NCBI RefSeq assembly: GCF_015832195.1
Contig: NC_052018.1
Coordinates: 53,319,666 to 53,383,665 of the forward strand
DNA length: 64,000 nt
DNA from: Motacilla alba alba
Lineage: Eukaryota; Chordata; Aves; Passeriformes; Motacillidae
Reading direction: 5' to 3'
Shown: in pieces, positions 40,313 through 52,473 of the stretch
Layout: the number at the start of each line of letters is the position of its first letter
How positions within the stretch are numbered: the first letter of the stretch is position 1
Translations under genes and position numbers: made by a program
Notes under the pieces: model-generated
Databases searched by the model: none
Told to the model about the DNA's origin: nothing
Seen by the model: the letters and a program-made list of their open reading frames with translations, nothing else

Positions 40313-42316
40313 CTATCAAAATTAACATAGCAATGACCTGAGGCAACTCTGTTCTTTCTCTCTCCTGCTTAGGATAAGGACTAACTTTTTACTGATATCA
40401 TCCTGGCATGCTTTAGCCCTGATCATGGAAAGATTTTCAGAGGGTCACTGGTGGAACACTGCAAATAATATATTCTGATTTTTGTAGACCTAACTGCTGA
40501 GGCTTACTTCTGTATTTCATCAAAACTATTTTTCCTCCTAATGATTCTATTTAAAAATAATTTAGATCAATTGACTTAATTTTGATAAATCATATATACC
40601 AAATAACTAGAAGTAGATATTAATAAATGGCATAAATGTCCTGAGGAAAGGAGGCACCATAGGTGGGAAATGGTTAACTGATAAATTCTTCAACAACTAT
40701 CATGATCAGATATTAAGTATTTGACACATTTGATAGAAAGAGACAACATATTTTGGTGCATTATTATTCTGTACATAAGCCTGAATCAGCCAATTTGGTT
40801 ATTTTATCCGGCTACATATTTTTTAAGACTTGCCTGTATCAAAGATTAATTGCATATGCCCACGTCAAATCCTTATTTCCCAAAATGCTCATAAGTGCAA
40901 GAGTGGAATTTTGATAGAAACTTAATGTGCTAGGAAAAAGCCATAGCACAGATTTCTGATGGCTGATGGGAGACCAGCAGGCTGGAGGAGCCACATGCTC
41001 CTTGGCTTCCTAATGATTTCAGAGGGTGGGTATATCTGTCAGCCATTAAGGACAAAATTTTTTGGGATTGCTTTATAAACCAAAGATTATCCGAAGAGAG
41101 TGATATCCCTCAAGGTAGCAAAGGTCCTTTTCTTTCATGTTTTGCTAGTAATCTCAAAGAGGACAACTAATAAAGTGAAACCTTGCTTCCATTAACAGGG
41201 AATTTAAAGGGCAGGTGGATAAAGGCTTCAAAGAACTGATGCCACAACAGTGTTATAAACAGATGCTGATCCTCTAGGCTGGCATTGCTTCTTGAAAGTA
41301 TGATTTCCCCTTAATACCCATGGTCAGAAGGGATATTTTAGTCAGAAGAGAGCTTAATTCTCTCATTCTCAACTTCTTTACGTGATAGAACCTCAATAGC
41401 ACATGGACTGAGGAAGAAATGTGTTATGTGAAACGTCCTACTTAGTTCCATTTGTAGTCTCTTCTGTAATTTTGGAGTCTCTGTGTCTGTGAGCAGGGGG
41501 AGACATGGCCACACACTGCCCTGGATGTCATGTTTCTGAGGGTTTTGAGCGCTGCAGGAAAAAAACCCACCTTACTTCATATTCACTATGTTGCTTAACT
41601 TAAACACAGTATGGATGTTGCACATAATTTAAAAATAAACACAAAGTACATTTTGAAATTAAATTCTTCACATTAAATCTCTGAAACACAATATTTAAAG
41701 CTTTTCCTGAGTTTTCAAGGGTTTCTCATCACAAAAGAAGCAATTCAGCCAAACCAAGTGAAATTCATAGAAGGTTGAGCTATGAGTGAAAAGAACTGCG
41801 ACCACAGTTTCACTTATCTCTAGAAAAATTCTCATCTGTGTTTAGCTGGAAATGACACCTAAAGATTTTTAGGAATAAAGGCCTTCTTCACTGGTACTTA
41901 AAGTCACTGCAGACTGCCAGAGCAGAACCTTGCAGATTTAATGAAAGCACAGATAATGCCCAAAAACGATTAAAGCATCAGAACAGTCATGCACAACAAG
42001 GCGTCTACTTCCAGAAAGAGGAAAAGGGCTGCATTCAGAGCACTATCATTTCAGTGCAAATTGGCACAAACCAGAAAAAAGGGCCTTCTATGCCCAGAAC
42101 AAAGATAGGTTCTCCTTTAACAAACGTGACATGGCTAAGAGGTCACAGGCGGCAGCTCAGAGGAGCCTTTTCTGCCTTACTCACAGGACATTTGCAGCAG
42201 CAGGGGAGGTTCCCAGGGGAAAACCTCTCTTGTTTTGGGAAGTGAAGGTTACCAGCCAGTCTGAAAAATCACTCTGCCTGCACTTGTTTGCATCCATAAG
42301 TGATCCCAGCTTACGC

Positions 42317-42471
42317 TCACCTTCTTCCTTTGGAGAGTGTATGCTCATTTCTAATGCTGGTGCCATGAAATGCTTTTCTTATGTTTTCAATTATGTTTTC
42401 ATCAATATAGCTGTAGTCATGCTCTTCTTCCTCTTCCTCTTCCTCTTCTTCCTCATAGTTTCTTGCTAGGC
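42317..42471 (-). CDS. THEMIS: THEMIS terminal coding exon with poly-Glu tail
   Basis: The minus-strand acceptor is TTTTTCAG| at 42472. The first two bases complete a Gly codon split with the previous exon, followed by LARNY, eleven consecutive Glu, HDYSYIDENIIENIRKAF and a basic end to a TGA at 42317-42319 (50 further residues). The GA-rich Glu run shows as a CTT/CCT repeat on the plus strand. The open frame also extends upstream into the intron, so a chance frame is possible, but the acceptor, phase fit and DYSYIDE composition favour a true exon. Human THEMIS as I recall it ends near the previous exon without this acidic tail, so this end may be lineage-specific or an alternative isoform. 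Confidence 0.68.
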
Positions 42472-45400
42472 CTGAAAAATCAGCAAAAAATAACTCTAAG
42501 GAAATGGAAGACTGCCTTCGGCCTGGAGAAGAAAAATTGTACAATTCAAAAAGACAACCATAAAAGCAAAGAAAACAATGTTCTCTTCACTTTCGTATTT
42601 TTCAGAGATCCTAAATTACTTGTTTAATTTCCTGAACAGTATCTGTGACCAAACAAGAATGAAAATGAGCTGAGCACTTTACAAGAGTGTCTTCTCTCAA
42701 GAATTCCTATTTCAGTTTTTGCACAGGCTTGTACCTCTAAGTTGACCACTCCCTGCTATCTATGCATGAATAACTTTAAAGTTTATTGAGAAATTTAGCT
42801 GGTGTGACCACTAACAGCATTAAAGCAGGCAGATAAAATTATCTGACCATATCAAGAGAAGAGCAGTCCACCTGCTATGAGTAGCATGTACCATCCTTAC
42901 AACAGATATGCTCCCATGCTTTTGTCTTTCATTGCCTGACAAGAGGAGCCCTGCAGTAGGGAACCACGGTGTTACCTTGGGATTTCCTAGAGCCAGAACA
43001 TCCCTGTTGCTTCTTATTTAGAAGGTGGTATAACAGAGACACGGAGTTGAGAATGGCATGAGGTTAAAATGAAAGGTTTTGAAGTGCATTTCTTTATGTC
43101 CACCTATATTGGCCTGAAGCATCACCGAGGACAAACTTTTCAGAAAAGAGCAGTGTTTTCCCACGAGAGCAGAGATCCTCACTGGAGTCCTCTTAGCAGC
43201 TCCAGCGCTGTGGTGGGCTCTACTCTGCATCTGGGTACTGTGACAACTTCACTTTACAGGTCACAGTGGCTCTGGCTGCTGCCAGGAGGCCTCAGGGTCT
43301 CATCTCCTGCTTGGGTGGTCCACCACTTCTCTGAGGCTAGAGGAAGCTCTGCAAGACATGCGGGACCACTGAACTCATGGAACTAAACTCCGTAAAGATC
43401 GGTGCCCCATTTCTCTCCTCAGAGCCACCCCATCCCTTAGCCCAGCCTGTGGTGGCAATAGGACCAAGTAGAGCTGAGGTGCTGGTGGCGATATCATCAC
43501 AGAACCCCTGCCAAGGCAAATCATCCTTAACGTTTATCAGGAAGTCTCATAGGTCATGGAGCTGAGAGGATACTGTGTTTTTAAAGCCAAAACTTTCACT
43601 TGAAGTTGAAAACCAGTGTGCAACATTGTGCTGGGTACAGCTGTTCCTGGTTGATTAATTTTCTAGGGCACAACCTGAAATAACTCCCCATAGTGTACTG
43701 TCTGACCTCCCAGCCAGCCATGTTTGTCAAACAGGTTCTTCTTTATGAAACCAAACTTCCCAAATAAGAATCCTCCCAGTCTTACACTGTCAACCACCGT
43801 GTGCCCCTTCAACAAGAGAATAACTCTGTGATTTCCCAGCAGTCTCCAAATCCTATTTGTGTTTCTCCTGAGACTCGCCATGACTGCGAGTCAGTCAGTC
43901 TGACTGAGACTGAAAACTGGGTAATAACAATTTCTTTCTGAAGGTCTGATCCTTTCCTTTATAGGTTTTCTAAGGCTGGAAATAAGTACGAGGTTAATCA
44001 AATATCCGTCTGGCTACGCCAGTGCAGAGTTCATCACAGACCTATATAGCCCCCCACTGCTGAATTAGGAAAGTATTTCCAGATGTAGGCATCAAAAGGA
44101 AAAAGAATCCCAAAACAAAACCCCAAACACATGATTAGAAATGCATGGAATATCTCACATATGGCCACTATCTTGTTAATAAACATTTCCTGGTTTGTAG
44201 TTCATTTGCAATTTGGCTGCGCTTGATATCAGTAAAAGCAAACTAATGAATAAAACAGGCACTGAAAGAATAAGCTAATCCCTGTGATTCAGCGAGGGAA
44301 ATATTGTTTGTGCACTTATACTTGCTAATACGGATATAAGGTACAGATTGCTCATGGATGGCATAGCCAGGCTTTCTTCTTTCCCAAACACATGTAAACA
44401 AATGGATACACTTCTAAGCAAGACAGCTCAAGGAGAAAGAATGTTGATGTCATCAGGCCAGACTAAATCACAGCTGTCCCCAGTCCCAAACCTGTTCAGA
44501 GTTCCTTTTGAAATAAATATATTTACACTTCAATAAAGCATCAAGCAATTAATGAGACAAGCTGAACAATCCAAGGGGGATTCTGGACACTGAAATCAAT
44601 GCAATTTTCTTCCCTGTTTGAAAAAAAAATCTATTAGCCTCAACACTGAATTACCAAATCAGATAGGCAATCTCAGTCTGCCAAGGAAACAAGGCTTATG
44701 TCATTGTGCTGTCCATCCATCCATCAATCTTCTCAGTAGTTTTACAAGTTTATTTCTGCCAATTTCAATCAGATTTGAAAAGGGGACAGAAGTCTCACAG
44801 TGGTTACTAAAACTAGAGTTGAATTAGTTCCTCTATTGAAAGAGAAGCATGCAGAACACAGCTGTTATCCACTCCATTTGGCAGCAGACAGCAGGATAAA
44901 TCAGTGTGTGCATATTGGTTGGACACTCAACACACACATAGCTCCAGACCTGCTCTTTTTCTTTTGATAGGAACACTGCAAGGAGAGTTTTGGTTATTAT
45001 CAGGAAAGACAGAGACGAGCAGTAGGGGACAACAGTCCTGAATACTTATTAAATCAAATTTCATTAATTCTGCTCTTCCTGGAACAATTTGTGTAATTAT
45101 ATTTGCCTTTGTAGTGGAAGGCTGGTGCTCTGCAGACTAAAAATTTCCATTAATTTCACTTGTATCGTTGAATGAGTAGGATATATTGGCTTTTTCTCGG
45201 AATATGCTTGCTGTTTTTCACAAGTTTCAAGGTCAGAAATGGTTGTCATAAGTCTCCATTTTGCCCTTCTTCAAAAGGTAGGCAACAGAAATGACCCAAC
45301 TCATCAAGACCCTTGCTTGAAAGAAACAAGAGCTAGAGGCCCCAACTCATGTGCATGTACAACTCTGCACACCTGAATGCCTCTAGCTGTGTGACCAGAA

Positions 45401-48400
45401 CATAGTTTTATAGCTATGGTAAATATTTCAGATCAATTTTAACTGTGCATAAATTAACACTCAATCACACAGCACTTATTGTTTATTTATGCTTAACTTG
45501 AAAAAAGTAGTTGTGAAATATTCTGCATAATATTGTTATGAACTCAACATGGTAGAACCACAACCTTATTTCTGCACATCCCTTAAGTGAAAATGCGCAG
45601 AACCAAAGGTATATGCATAAACCAAGCATTTTTTATGAGCAGCAGCATTTTATTTGCTGTGAGCCTGGTTCTGATGTTCTTCAGTGCTAATGAGAACTAA
45701 TTCCTTAGGGAGTGCTGCTGAAAGCTGATCAGCGTTAGAAGAATCAGAGCCCATAAAACTAATGGACTGTTCCTTGTGCTGATATCCATCGACCATTACT
45801 TCATGTGATGATGTAGCGTATCTTTAAAAACTGTTATGTGCCACAATCAAAATATTTCACATAAACTGTAGGGTTGCATTTAATGTATGGGTACTATGTA
45901 TCTTCCTCTGGAATCTCCTAAACTAATGTTTGGAAAAGATTAGTCTGAATTTCTTTGAAATAATCTTAAATTTCCTGAAATAGACAACTGTTGACATTTT
46001 TTCACTGTCCTTTTACTTTAAAATGTTTTTCTTTGTCAGTTTTTTTTCTGGTCTGTTTTGCTGGTTTTATTGAACTTTTTGAGACATAGTTTCCACCGTT
46101 TCATTACTGCCTCATACAAAATAAATCCTCAGTGTTAACAACAGCTCTTGCAGATGAGATATGGCTGCCACAAATTTTAAACAGTCTCATATTTCTTGCC
46201 TCATCATAAGTTCCTGCAAGAGGATGCAGAGTGGGGCTCAGGGCACCATCAGAGACGTTCAAGTGCTCTCTGCACAGGACTGGGGGAGCAGAGCCAGCAG
46301 CACAGCCAGAGAGTGGAAAAGGACACTGACATGAAGTACCCTTTGGTTTAACTACATACAAAGCTGTTATATATAACTGCGTACAATGCTGTCATACCTC
46401 CTCCTTGCAACCACCTAAACTCCTGCCTGAAATCTCTGAATATTACTGCAATTAAAACAAGCCATATCTAATAAACCAGTGAAATTAGAGGGATCCAGAG
46501 GCTGTGCTTTCTTCTCCCTGCTGTAAAACAAGTTAGAGTTTGGTTGAGAGTAAAGCTGATTGAAAACAGTTCAATATCATTTACTAAAGTGCACTCACAT
46601 CCTATAAAATGGTATAATCTCCATATTTTAAGTAATTTTCTTGCCTTTCTTTAAACTTACCTCAGAAGATATGTCAGCCTAGGATAAATTCTGTGTTTAC
46701 AGATGAAAACACAAAAAGTTTTTTATTTTCTTTTTTTTTTTAAAAGAAAATTACAAGACCATGAGAGACAGAGAATCTAATATCCATTTTTCCCTAATCA
46801 AAGACCAAACTGAGTGGGAGAGCTGAAGGGAGTTGTCACACACACATACAGGAAAGAATTCCTAATTCATATTGCTTATTCCCATGCCCCTTAGTTTAGA
46901 ACACTAATACAAAATCCCTGTGATGTCATCAAAAAAAGACCAGGTTTTCTTTTTTTTTTTTTTTAAATAATTCAGAATTCTACATTTTGTTTTAAGTTTT
47001 TGGGGTTTTTATGTTTAGTTCATTTTATTATTTGTTTTGGCGCATAGTGCCATAGTCAAATGTATTGTCTTAACTAATGGGACAGCAAGCTACAGGGGCA
47101 GAAGTTTCTTAAACCACCTATGAAAATTTAGTAGACATATGTGCATCCTAAAACACAAATGGAAGGCCCAATCCTCTTTTTTTTTCTCTGGCCCACTAGC
47201 CTCCTAAATCAAATGCCTAAAGACAGAATATATAAATACCTTCTCTAAAATAGCCTGACATCAATGAACAAAATCTGCATAAACACTGTTTTGTTGCTGA
47301 CTGTAACTATTCCAGAAACCTACAACATGAAAAAGAAGATTAGGTAATGTTCTAGAAACTCCACTTAGAATAAATTTCAAGGATAAAGAAAAACTGATAC
47401 AGCAGATTTCTGATGAGAGTTATTATCCTGCAGATATTGTTACCATTTTTAATTAATTCAAACTCAGTCAAATATAAGAAAGTAAGATAATATCTTTAGT
47501 GGCCAATTCAGGTTCAATAGCAACAGAGGAAGAAGGTTCCATTTCTTAGAAACAAGAATAATAAATCCTATCTTTATTAACATGAACTCTGTAAAGAAAG
47601 ACAATAGAGGCTTCAAAATGGAGGAAAAAACATGTTGTTTTTCTTTTTTGAACTATCTGGCCTTTGGTAAGAAATAGAAATTGTTTCTGTAACTAAGGGG
47701 GTTTTTGAGAGTACAGATTCAACATCCTTATTAGGAATTTGAAACAGGTTGGTGCTTTGGAGGGTGGCTTAACATTCATCAGTGGAAGTTTAAAGATTAC
47801 TCAGTGAATGGTGCATTTCCTCCCACTCAAAACCTACAGGAGTGCGTCTGTGTTATTAGTCTTGACATATTTTCTAATCCATTATCTTTTGAATTAGCAG
47901 AGCAGAGTACACCCTCTGGAACAGGCAAGCTTGCTGCAGGCAGCAGTGGACTCCTGGGGATTCCTTGGCTGGCCAGGAAGGGCTCTTCCATAATCTAATC
48001 CGCTCTCCTGTATAATTCTGCAATTATCTTTTAATCAAGCCAAATAATTTTCGACTGTACCAACATACAACTTTCAGAAAAAAACTTTAGCTTTGATTTG
48101 TATGTCAGTGTACAATCCATCACTGTTCTTTGGAGTGGGTTACATCTGCCTAGCTCAAACTCACATAATACTCCAATTTGGACAGAGTTGGTAAAGGGAT
48201 ATACTCCAAGGCAATTAAATAAGAAGCAATTTCCTAGTCTTGCAAAAGAAGTATCATTACGATACTACTTCATGATTTTCAGTGTGTGTACTGAGAGAGG
48301 TACTAGGAGTTTGTTTGGAATCCTCAGTAACAAAAGCTATCCTTTATCTGGTGTTCTGTGAACAGCCTAAGCCAAAAGAGTGAACAGGATGAACTTCAAA

Positions 48401-51400
48401 TGAACTAATTGCATTTTCATGGGAAATGAGGCAGGAGACCTGTGGCTGATGGGCTTTTGAATCAGATACATGGCTAAGAACTCAGGTGCATGAGAAGAGT
48501 TAGTGCTGTAAATGTTTGCAGTACCAGAGTCACGTCAGCCTTCAGCAGTCCTAACACCATTTTTTTCCTCTAATACTCTTAGTCATACAGCCAAAGCTAC
48601 CTGCAAAGCATGGGTCTCCAGCCATAAACTCGTGGAAATACATAGGAAAAAATAAGCCTGACTGATAGTTAAAGTTTAAAAAAAAAAAGTCTACTAGAAG
48701 CAGGAGGAGTTAAGTCATCAGTCTACCATCACTACTGATATGTGAGTCTTAACCAGAAGAAATGTAAACTCTGCTGTCTCAGAAAGGATATTACAGCAAA
48801 TATTAGGATTTTGATGGAATGAGAGCCAAAGGAAATAGATCAAGAACAATCAAGAAAAAACATTTTCAAACTCAAAAAACGCCATAGAAAAAAGCATTCT
48901 TCTCAATTAGTTTTAGAATTACAAGCAAGTGAAGAATTGGCTATGAAAAGCAGACTTGTGCTAGAAACTGAAAAATCACAATAAAAATCAAGTGCTTTTT
49001 GAGATTATGAAAAAGGGTTATCTATGACTTATAAATAAGGCTTAATGGGGTGGACAAAAGACTAATGGTATTGTCTCTGGATGAATAAAGAGAGAGAAAG
49101 AGGACAGACTTCAAGCAGGGCAGATGGGACAGTCAGTGATATTGCAGCATTTCACCATGGTGCTGAAACATGCTCAGTAGAAAGTCCAAAAGTGGAACTG
49201 TTGCAAAAAAGTCCAAGTCTGTTTTCTGGTGTTCAGAACCACGAACTGCGTGAACTAACAAGCAACACGAAGGAAAAGGAAGAAATCTTACTGGTACCAG
49301 AGGCAGCTGCCTGCTGAGGGACAGGTGAAGAGTCCCCTGAGAGTCTCTGGGTCAGGCTTTAATAGAGAGACCAATATGAGTGATGCCTGCTGTGCCTGCT
49401 ACAGACACAGCCATTCATTAACAGAGCAGTAGATGAGAATGAGCTTTCCTTAGTAAGTTTGCGTTGGGAGGAGCAGCTGAGATGGTTGTGCTACCATCCA
49501 AAAGGACCTGAACAGGCTGGACAACTGGGCAGAGAGGATTTTCATGAAGTTCAGTGAAAGAAAATGCAAGGCCTGGGGAGGAATGACTGGAAAGCAGCTT
49601 TGCCAAGGAAAACACTGGGGTCCTGGAAGACAAGCTGACCATGTACCAGCAATGTATCCTTGTGGCAAAGTGGTTCAACACCTCCTGGGCTGCATTAGGC
49701 AAAGTGATGCCAGCAAAGATCCTGGTCCCCTTGATCAACACTGGTGAGAGCTGGGTCCAGATCTGGGTTCCCAGTACAAGAGGGACATGGATGTTCTGGA
49801 GCAAGTCCAGCACAGGGTCATGAAGGTGATCAAATGCGTCTGAAATAGAAGGGGAGGCTGAGAGGGCTGAGGCTGTTCAGCCTGGTGAAGAGAAGGCTCA
49901 GGGAAGGTGTTACACTGGGCATCAGTATCTGATGGGAAGATAGGAAGAGGATGGAGACAGACACTTCTCAGTGGTGCCCAGTTACAAAAAAAAACACAAG
50001 CAGAAACAAATACCTTCACAGTACAAAAATGGAAAGACCAAGTGACCTCCCAGTCCTGTTATTGAGCTGAAGCTTTAGTAACAGTGGCTCCATATTGCTT
50101 TTCTCAGCCAGTGGAGCTCAGCTTAGAAACTGCAGTACAATTCCTGTAACAGGCACAGGAAGTAACTCTATGACTTCACTTTTTGCACAAACTGAGAAGC
50201 TGCGTTCAGAAAAATATTTGAAGACTCTTCACCATAAAGGCATTTTGAGACTTTAGCCTGTGTCACATTTCTTGTCTGTGAGGAGTCTAGGCCAATAGGG
50301 TTAAGCAGCTACTCAAGCACTGACTTTTGTGCTTGTGAATAAGCCAGTCCTCAGCATAAATTTTATGTCTGTCTTCTTCCTCAAAGAGGCATTGGTCACA
50401 TTTTCTTCAGGTGTGTTCCCTCTACTTCCCATGTCTGCCTCACCCCACAGAGACTAACCCAGGCAAGTGATCCAATGAATCCCTGTAGCATGGACAATGA
50501 TTTTCAAAGTCAAACTTCAGTGATTTACAGGAAGTGCCCTTAACGAAAAATGAGTACCACACTAACCTATGATGGTATTCCTTTTTTTTTTTTTTGGTGG
50601 GGTTTAAACTGAGGATACTGTCCTTTGTACCTGCTGACATGTAAGCTTCACCATTTACCCCTATAAAATCTAATCAAATCATTAAACAGTGACAAAATAG
50701 AGCCTGAAAAGAGACTTTTCGAAGCCACAAAATACCAAATCTGGAATTTTATTTCAAAGCTGCCAGATACCAAAATATCGTGTTGGTTTTGGCTGGGGCT
50801 GAATTAATTGTATTCGCAATCAATAGCACAGGGCAGTTTTGGTTTTGTGCTGAACACAGGGTTGATAACATGGAGATTTTTTTAATGCTCAAGGGCTTTT
50901 TTTATGGGCAGAGCTTGCACAGAGGCAAGGGCTTTTCTGCTTCTCATACTGCCATGGCTGGCAAGGGAAGTTGGGGGTGCACTGGAGTCTGGGAGGGGAC
51001 ACAGTTGGGACAGGTGACCCAAACTGACCAAGGGGATAGAAGGAAGAAGGGGGGACATTTGGAGTGATTGAGTTTGTCTTCCCAAATTACTGTTACATGA
51101 GATGAGGCCCTGCTGTCCTGGAGATGGCTGAACACCTGCCTGCCCACGGGAAGCCATGAACTAATTCCTTGTTTTTCTTTGTTTGTGTGAGTGGTTTTTT
51201 CTTTCCCTGTCTTTATCTCAACCCACAAGTTTTCTGGCTTTTTCCCTTCCAATTCTCCCCCCCGCCCCTCATACTGCTGGTGAGGGAGTGAGCAAGCAGC
51301 TGTGTGAGGCTTGGTTGCTGACAGGAGTTAAACCACATCACTTTCAATAATCAGTCCCCAAATAATCAATTTCCACAGCAATAAGGATTAATGAATATTC

Positions 51401-52473
51401 AACATGACACTGTAATTTTCCTCCAGAAAATTGGTTTATGTAGCTTTTAGGAGCTTCAATACATATAGTTTCAAATAGACAATTCTTTTTAAGAGTCTTA
51501 CACACTGAATGACAAGAAAAAAAAAGAGAAACTTTGTAAGTTCTTCTATTGATATCAATTATCAGTTGACAAATGCTTGAGGATGAATATTTGTGCTTTA
51601 GACTTCAAAATGTTCCAGTGTTGTAATTAATGTGATTTTTTTCATATTTCAACTATAACCTGTGACTGAGAGATTAATGAAATAATTTTTTAATATTAAC
51701 TGCAAAGTTGCAATATATAAAATAAATTTGGATTTGTCCTCTTATAATCTAGCATTTCAACTTCAATATGGGTCATTTCTGAAAAAGGAAAAACTTGAAA
51801 GATAAATAGAAAAACTAGCCATCTATCAAAATTATGGGCATTACAAACAAATAGAGAAAAATTTAAAAAATGTCAGTCACATAATTTGCTCAGTACTATT
51901 TTTTTTGTTCAAAATACAAAAAAAATATAATCTGAAGGCATCTCCATATCTTTGATCTAAATGGCTTTCTCATCTTAAAACATTTTGGGATAGGTATTTT
52001 TTTAATAACAGATTATGTGTAAGCATCACTCTAAAGCAAAAGGACAGCACATGCTTTTCAGTCGTCTGTTCCTAAAAGCCACTGAATATTCATGCTGCAG
52101 TGTCAGACAGAGTTTAATACCATGCTGCTGCTGAGAGCTTGGATGAATTTGCCTTATGGCATTTATGGAGGAAGAACAGAGAGGTTCACTTTTCATCTCT
52201 CTTTGACTAAGCCACAGATTCCAAGTTCAATTCACACAAGATACTCCTGTATGACAAATTTTTATTAGGGCTGAGGTTAAGCTTTGTTATATTAATAGCT
52301 CAAACCATAAAGTTTAACTGACCTTTAGTCACAGTGGTTTCCACTAGTGTAGCTTTCCCAGTCATGTCCTCATTCTCGCAATGCACCAAATCATTTTGAC
52401 AACTAACTTGCAATTCCAAAACAGCAGGATCTCGATCTGAACACAATTTCTTGGTGGTGTCTACGTAGAAATT
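42317..52473 (-). CDS. THEMIS: THEMIS, last two coding exons (5' part outside the window)
   Basis: Two minus-strand exons (52473-52323, then 42471-42317) join in phase across a 9.85-kb GT-AG intron. The first starts NFYVDTTKKL and contains CQNDLVHCENED, which aligns with the VDITKKLHPN...SQNDLVDEE region near the C-terminus of mammalian THEMIS. THEMIS is a cytoplasmic adaptor of T-lineage cells with two CABIT domains and a proline-rich GRB2-binding segment; it tunes TCR signalling during thymocyte positive selection. Those domains precede this part and are encoded by exons that must lie beyond 64000. Being convergent with LEG1 matches human 6q22. After CQNDLV, this protein continues into an acidic, tyrosine-containing tail. 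The assignment of exon 52323-52473 is strong; its joining to the terminal exon rests on phase, splice sites and sensible coding. Confidence 0.82.
49470..50015 (+). mobile_element. CR1 LINE fragment, sense
   Basis: CR1 landmarks run in order: GTGCTACCATCCAAAAGGAC, CCTGAACAGGCTGGACAACT, TTCATGAAGTTCAGTGAAAG, the TGGGTTCCCAGTACAAGAG segment, CAGCCTGGTGAAGAGAAGGC and AGTGGTGCCCAGTTACA. The 3' tail is missing and the end is degraded into an A-run. Overlapping frames on both strands here (up to 131 codons) are repeat-derived. Confidence 0.85.
50781..51340 (+). mobile_element. Avian ERVL-like solo LTR
   Basis: It begins TGTTGGTTTTGGCTGGGGCT and ends near GGAGTTAAACCACATCA. Between these are the recognisable LTR blocks TTGATAACATGGAG, GGGGGACATTTGGAGTGATT, the GAGATGGCTGAACACCTGCC block, and CTCAACCCACAAGTTTTCTG. 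I recognise this as a common avian ERVL-family LTR. The TATA region and polyadenylation region appear partly deleted. No internal retroviral region adjoins it. It lies antisense in the THEMIS intron. Confidence 0.82.
52323..52473 (-). CDS. THEMIS: THEMIS penultimate coding exon
   Basis: Read on the minus strand, the acceptor is CTAATTTCAG| with a TTAAT branch-like motif upstream, and the donor is ACTAAAG|GTCAGT. The 151-base exon is open only in the frame starting at its first base (50 codons plus one base); the other two frames have stops. The peptide NFYVDTTKKLCSDRDP...QVSCQNDLV...ATLVETTVTK aligns with the mammalian THEMIS VDITKKL...SQNDLV...GATAIAET segment. Too short for a simple ORF search because it lacks an internal start. 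Confidence 0.85.

Larger units (their letters stand above)
30313..42316. other. Intergenic DNA between the LEG1 and THEMIS 3' ends
   Basis: Twelve kilobases between convergent genes. Recognised items are CR1 fragments near 31.12-31.19 and 36.23-36.47 kb and a perfect 69-bp tandem duplication at 40057-40194. Two orphan open frames (32659-33045 and about 39707-40105) are of unknown status. No second LEG1 copy was seen. Confidence 0.7.
42472..52322 (-). other. THEMIS last intron
   Basis: 9.85-kb intron on the minus strand. It contains a plus-oriented CR1 fragment (about 49.47-50.02 kb), a plus-oriented ERVL-like solo LTR (50.78-51.34 kb), several T/A-runs (46.73, 46.95, 50.58 kb) and a GC-richer patch at 43.15-43.5 kb with short frames on both strands that look non-coding. 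No extra exon recognised. Confidence 0.7.

Noticed and set aside
43069..43519. Overlapping frames in a GC-richer patch of the THEMIS intron
   Set aside because: Frames are open on both strands with no splice signals or family match in THEMIS orientation.
49418..49813. 131-codon minus-strand frame and overlapping plus frames
   Set aside because: They lie inside a CR1 fragment, where several frames are open by chance.
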